In this document: one piece after another, positions 21,670-25,134 of the stretch
Layout: every line of letters begins with the position of its first letter
Position numbering within the stretch: position 1 is the stretch's first letter
Origin: Chitinophagaceae bacterium
GTDB taxonomy: Bacteria; Bacteroidota; Bacteroidia; Chitinophagales; Chitinophagaceae
Direction: 5' to 3'
NCBI GenBank assembly: GCA_947483345.1
Contig: CANKNL010000011.1
Location: 1-25,134 of the forward strand
Length of the DNA: 25,134 bases
The notes under the pieces: generated by a model
Database searches by the model: none
What the model saw: the letters and a program-made list of their open reading frames with translations, nothing else
Told to the model about the DNA's origin: nothing
Program-made: the position numbers and the translations under genes

Positions 21670-24600
21670 TTACTGCAATATGAGTTTTTGTGTAGCTACC
21701 TGATCAGCATTTGTAATTTTAATAAGGTACAATCCTCTAGCAAACCTTGAGGTATTGATATGTATCAAAGATTGATTTGTCGTTTTTGTAAATACCCTAT
21801 TTCCCGAAGCATCAAAAAATTGAATCAGGGAATTTGTGCTGGTCAACTTATCCATAGCCAGGGTAACAAAATCTGTTGCAGGATTAGGGGTAATATGTAC
21901 CATAAAATCCAAATCAAAACGCAGATTTCTTACAACTGATACCTGGGCATTACCATTCTTTTCAACCTGTTTAATGCGATAGTAGCCCATCCCATTTAAT
22001 GGTAAATTATCAAAAGCGGTATATGATAAATGGTTGTTACTGTTACCTGCAGCAACAATGGTAGAAATAGAATTCCAATGTCTGCCGTCTGCCGATCTTT
22101 CAATCATAAAATGACTGCTGTTGATTTCCTGTTCGGTGGTCCACACTAGTTTTACAGCTTTATTAAGCTTTTGGGCAGTAAATAAACTGAACGTAACTGG
22201 TAAGGCTCCATTGTCTAATCTGATATACCAAACCGGCGTGGTAATGATCCTGCTGCTGCCATTTGTAATGTCAATATAATAATAGCCCGATGCAAGGTTT
22301 TGGAAATTATTATCAACAAAATTCAACGTGCTTCCTGTAGCCGAATTCACTTCTACAGCATTAACATTACTGCCCGGTACACCAAACATGACTTTAATAA
22401 TTGCCCCCGACGTGCTGGTAGTGGCATCTGTGATATTAACCGAAATAACCGGTGCACCTGCAGCTGTTAAACTGCTGCCCATGATTTTTGTATTAAGTGT
22501 AAAATCAACCTTGGTATCACAATCCTGTGTTGCATAAACATGACTGTTTCGAAAACCTTTAATGATTTCTGTTTTTGATAAGGCAGGTGCAATAACAGCC
22601 GATCTGGAATAGGTTGTTCGGCCAAAAGTTGTGTTATGATTGTCATGATCAATAGTTGGAGAAATATGATATCCTTTTGACAATAATTTTTGATAATAGG
22701 AAAGATAACTAAGTGATGTGGCCGGATCGCTATATGCCGTATTTGCAGAAAATGCGGGACCACTTTCAACAGCGGCTCCACTTATGGCAGCATCTGCAAC
22801 AGGGTTGTATGCAGTATTGTAAAGGTTACCAAAATCGGAACTGCTGGGATGGGCAAGCGTTGCAAATGTGTTGCTGCTGCTGTTGTCATTTACCGTTTTA
22901 AATAAACCATTTGCTCCGGTATAGTCTGATTTGGTTATAAAAACATCATAATTATTACTGCTGCCCCAACCGCCGCTGCCACTTTCCCATCCCCATAAAT
23001 TATCCATACCATCTCCATAAACCAATACATGTCCGCCATTACTAATAACACCCCATTCCATACCGTATAATGCAATAAAACCCGGAAAGGCTGTTGTATA
23101 ATTATTGGCCTGTGTTATTCCCAAACGATAATTAGTGAGTTTATTTCCTGCCGTATAATGGTTATGTTCCGAAATGCCCATAAAATTCATACAAAGAGAA
23201 GACATGGCATACGTGTAATCATCATAGGGGGTATATCCAGGGTTATCCTTGTTGCCATCAGAATAATCTGAATGGCCATGCAGGTTACCAAAATAGTAAT
23301 TATTAGCAAGGTCATTGGTTGTCGTTGCATTTCCTTCCAGTGGCGTTGTTGTTAAATATTTTGTTCCGCCACTGCAGTTTTTATTTTCGGCAAATACATA
23401 AAAATAATAAGTGGTGCCATTTATCAGTCCGGTTGTTAAAAAACTTTTATTGACATTATTAGCAACAACAATCCCGCCGCCTAAATTATCTCCGGCAAAA
23501 TAGTCGGTATTATTTACCGGTGTTGCAGATAAAGTTGGATTAAGACTTCTTATAATTAAGTAAGTGTCATTGCCTGCACCGGCATTAAATGCACCGGCAA
23601 TGGCAGTACTGGCAATGGTAAACGACAAATTTGTTGGTTGGGCAGTTGGTATGTTGCAAGCTGATAAGTTAGCTGTTGACCAGGAACCGCTCAAGGGCAG
23701 AGTCGTAAAATACATTGGCCCATTACTGCAGCTAAGATTATTATAACTGATTATGTAAAAATAATAAATAGTAACAGGTAATAGGCCTGATGCAGTAAAA
23801 TCAATGCCATTGCTTTGTTGAACAACAATGGCATTGCCAATAATATTACCGGGTGCATAGGTAACCGTATTCACCGGATTAGCACTTAAGCTGGCGGAGG
23901 TACTACGTAAAACAAGATAGCCATCTGCCGCTGTGGCAGTGAAGGAGCCTTGAATAGAATTCACTGTCGTTGTTCCAAAATTTAAATTAACTGGTTGTAA
24001 AACCGGTGATGTACACGGTGGAAGCCCGGCAATGGTATTTGCATTTCCAATTAATGGATTTATAGTTAAATATTTGATACTGCCCGAGCAAATATTATTA
24101 ACAGAAAATATGTAAAAATAGTAAGTGGTAAGTGGTGATAATCCCGTTGCCGAAAAGGTTACTGTATTTCCATTGGCTACAACATAACCATCACCAATAT
24201 TATCTCCCAGGTTATAAGTAGTGCCATCAACCGGTAATGAAGTGAGGCTGTTGTTAGTGCTGATAACCACCAAATAGTTATGTGGTGCAGGACTGGCAGC
24301 CGTAAAGCTTCCATCAATACTAGTACTGGTAATGGCGCCAAAAATCAAATTGGTTGGTTGTGCTGTTGGTGTTACACAAGGGGTATTTGGTACTGCCGTT
24401 ATCGTTAAATTATCAATACTTATTTTAGGGCGGGAGCCTGTGGTACCGCCTGAACCATTGTGGTAATAAAATCTCAACCTGGCAGTTGCTGAATTATTAA
24501 ATGATGCAGGTAAAGCAACAGTTGTTATACTACCCGAAGCGGCGACATTGTTTGTAAAATTTAAAACAAATGCTGGGGTTAGATCAGAAAAAGTTATTCC

Positions 24601-25050
24601 ATCAATACTTGAATATACTCTTAAAGAACCCTTTCTGTCGCCAGTTGAATTAAATACAGTAGCCCAGTCGAAACTAATAGTACCAGCATTTACTCCGGTA
24701 AAATCCATAAAAAAATCAAATGCAGTTGAAGTGGTATTATCGCTTGTTCCAGTAGTAAGTAATACAATTGAATTAGTACCTTTTTGAATTCCTCCAGAAG
24801 TTAATGTTGTTTGAAATACGTTATTAACAGTAATTATTGTTGCTGAAGGTATAGGCGTACTTCCGTTAGTTGCCACAGCACCAAACCTGTTTGCACCAGT
24901 ACCTGCTGCAAAATTATTCGTCCAGATTGCAATATCAGTAAAATTTTCGGTGTAGGTAAGCCCCGGCTGCAATGCCATGGGCACGGGCGTTTGTGCAAAC
25001 GCGGTAGTTACAAGTAGTGAAAATATTAATGCCAGAATACATTTATTCAT
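21670..25050 (-). CDS. Secreted PHP-domain (CehA/McbA-type) metallohydrolase with T9SS C-terminal sorting domain
   Basis: 1126 residues. Signal peptide 1-20 (MNKCILALIFSLLVTTAFAQ). A jelly-roll-like beta domain at about 25-220 is followed by three related Fn3-like modules starting near 225, 346 and 465. The PHP domain runs about 583-845, with metal-ligand motifs HGHSDYSDG (His591, His593), SEHNHY (His629, His631), Glu665 and His674 in 'MEWGVISNGGH', 'LAHPSSSDF' (His734) and 'IDHDNHN' (801-806). A beta region follows at about 850-945, then an Fn3-like domain ('VKLVWTTEQEINSSHFMIERS') and a type A T9SS sorting domain (1050-1126: 'ITPNPATDFVTL', 'GLYLIKI'). The protein is predicted to cross the outer membrane by the T9SS and stay on the surface or be released. 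PHP enzymes hydrolyse phosphoesters; the actual substrate is unknown. Confidence 0.88.
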   Translation of the reverse strand: MNKCILALIFSLLVTTAFAQTPVPMALQPGLTYTENFTDIAIWTNNFAAGTGANRFGAVATNGSTPIPSATIITVNNVFQTTLTSGGIQKGTNSIVLLTTGTSDNTTSTAFDFFMDFTGVNAGTISFDWATVFNSTGDRKGSLRVYSSIDGITFSDLTPAFVLNFTNNVAASGSITTVALPASFNNSATARLRFYYHNGSGGTTGSRPKISIDNLTITAVPNTPCVTPTAQPTNLIFGAITSTSIDGSFTAASPAPHNYLVVISTNNSLTSLPVDGTTYNLGDNIGDGYVVANGNTVTFSATGLSPLTTYYFYIFSVNNICSGSIKYLTINPLIGNANTIAGLPPCTSPVLQPVNLNFGTTTVNSIQGSFTATAADGYLVLRSTSASLSANPVNTVTYAPGNIIGNAIVVQQSNGIDFTASGLLPVTIYYFYIISYNNLSCSNGPMYFTTLPLSGSWSTANLSACNIPTAQPTNLSFTIASTAIAGAFNAGAGNDTYLIIRSLNPTLSATPVNNTDYFAGDNLGGGIVVANNVNKSFLTTGLINGTTYYFYVFAENKNCSGGTKYLTTTPLEGNATTTNDLANNYYFGNLHGHSDYSDGNKDNPGYTPYDDYTYAMSSLCMNFMGISEHNHYTAGNKLTNYRLGITQANNYTTAFPGFIALYGMEWGVISNGGHVLVYGDGMDNLWGWESGSGGWGSSNNYDVFITKSDYTGANGLFKTVNDNSSSNTFATLAHPSSSDFGNLYNTAYNPVADAAISGAAVESGPAFSANTAYSDPATSLSYLSYYQKLLSKGYHISPTIDHDNHNTTFGRTTYSRSAVIAPALSKTEIIKGFRNSHVYATQDCDTKVDFTLNTKIMGSSLTAAGAPVISVNITDATTSTSGAIIKVMFGVPGSNVNAVEVNSATGSTLNFVDNNFQNLASGYYYIDITNGSSRIITTPVWYIRLDNGALPVTFSLFTAQKLNKAVKLVWTTEQEINSSHFMIERSADGRHWNSISTIVAAGNSNNHLSYTAFDNLPLNGMGYYRIKQVEKNGNAQVSVVRNLRFDLDFMVHITPNPATDFVTLAMDKLTSTNSLIQFFDASGNRVFTKTTNQSLIHINTSRFARGLYLIKITNADQVATQKLILQ
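23307..24387 (-). repeat. Three tandem protein modules of about 120 residues encoded in the PHP protein gene
   Basis: Residues about 222-582 hold three copies with the shared order C-x-x-P-x-x-Q-P-x-N-L, then S-L-x-x-x-P-V near the middle, Y-x-x-G-x-x-I/L-G, T-x-Y-Y-F-Y-I and a C-S followed by Y-L/F-T near the end. Spacing of the module starts is 121 and 119 residues. Identity between copies is moderate, so the duplications are old. Confidence 0.7.
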
Positions 25051-25134
25051 CTGCGGTTTTCAATATTGGATATTTGGCTTATCTTATGAAGTGCATACCA
25101 ATTAAATTTTGCTTAAATGGTGCTCCTCTTTTAA
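25051..25134. other. Region upstream of the PHP protein gene
   Basis: 84 AT-rich bases up to the window end. No gene, no clear TAnnTTTG box on the minus strand and no hairpin seen. Confidence 0.4.

Overview
The window looks like an AT-rich chromosomal segment of a member of the Bacteroidota, most likely in the Chitinophagia/Sphingobacteriia range. The evidence is a SusC/SusD pair followed by a DUF1735-type lipoprotein, a protein with a type IX secretion (T9SS) C-terminal sorting domain, the long Bacteroidota form of YidC, a Ctc-type L25 next to prs, and many upstream boxes matching the Bacteroidota -7 element TAnnTTTG. No rRNA, tRNA, CRISPR array, integrase or phage gene was seen.

Layout: 2-3941 is the end of a SusC-like transporter, a SusD-like lipoprotein and a third surface lipoprotein, the outer-membrane part of a nutrient-uptake locus. 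4018-5616 holds a DUF3467 gene and a convergent radC. The whole space between them is filled by a cassette of a four-helix-bundle (23S rRNA intervening-sequence type) protein gene between inverted arrays of a GGAGGCGGGAG-type repeat, bounded by a TAGAAT direct repeat. 5695-9335 is prs, ctc (L25) and yidC, each of the last two with its own promoter box. 9518-10562 is a convergent pair of small secreted proteins around a bidirectional terminator. 10707-13724 is a TPR protein, then comA (phosphosulfolactate synthase) overlapping aroE by one base. 15246-13721 is a minus-strand operon of a psi(HolD)-like protein, rdgB and a hotdog thioesterase. 15299-16369 is ilvE. 16517-20051 is a str-type cluster, rpsL-rpsG-fusA. 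Here fusA is cut off from rpsG by a terminator and has its own promoter and a leader of about 265 nt that appears structured, with two coupled tiny ORFs. 20244-21657 is an outer-membrane beta-barrel protein and a PolB-like 3'-5' exonuclease. 21670-25050 is a 1126-residue secreted PHP-family metallohydrolase with three internal repeats and a T9SS tail.

Most of the window is housekeeping: PRPP synthesis, translation, membrane protein insertion, shikimate and branched-chain amino acid metabolism, and nucleotide-pool cleaning. The parts most worth a second look are the repeat-flanked four-helix-bundle cassette at 4330-4923, the fusA leader at 17591-17891, the rpsL-rpsG intercistronic structures, the psi-like gene, the comA-aroE pair and the T9SS-exported PHP protein. 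All calls come from reading the sequence and family knowledge; no database search was run.
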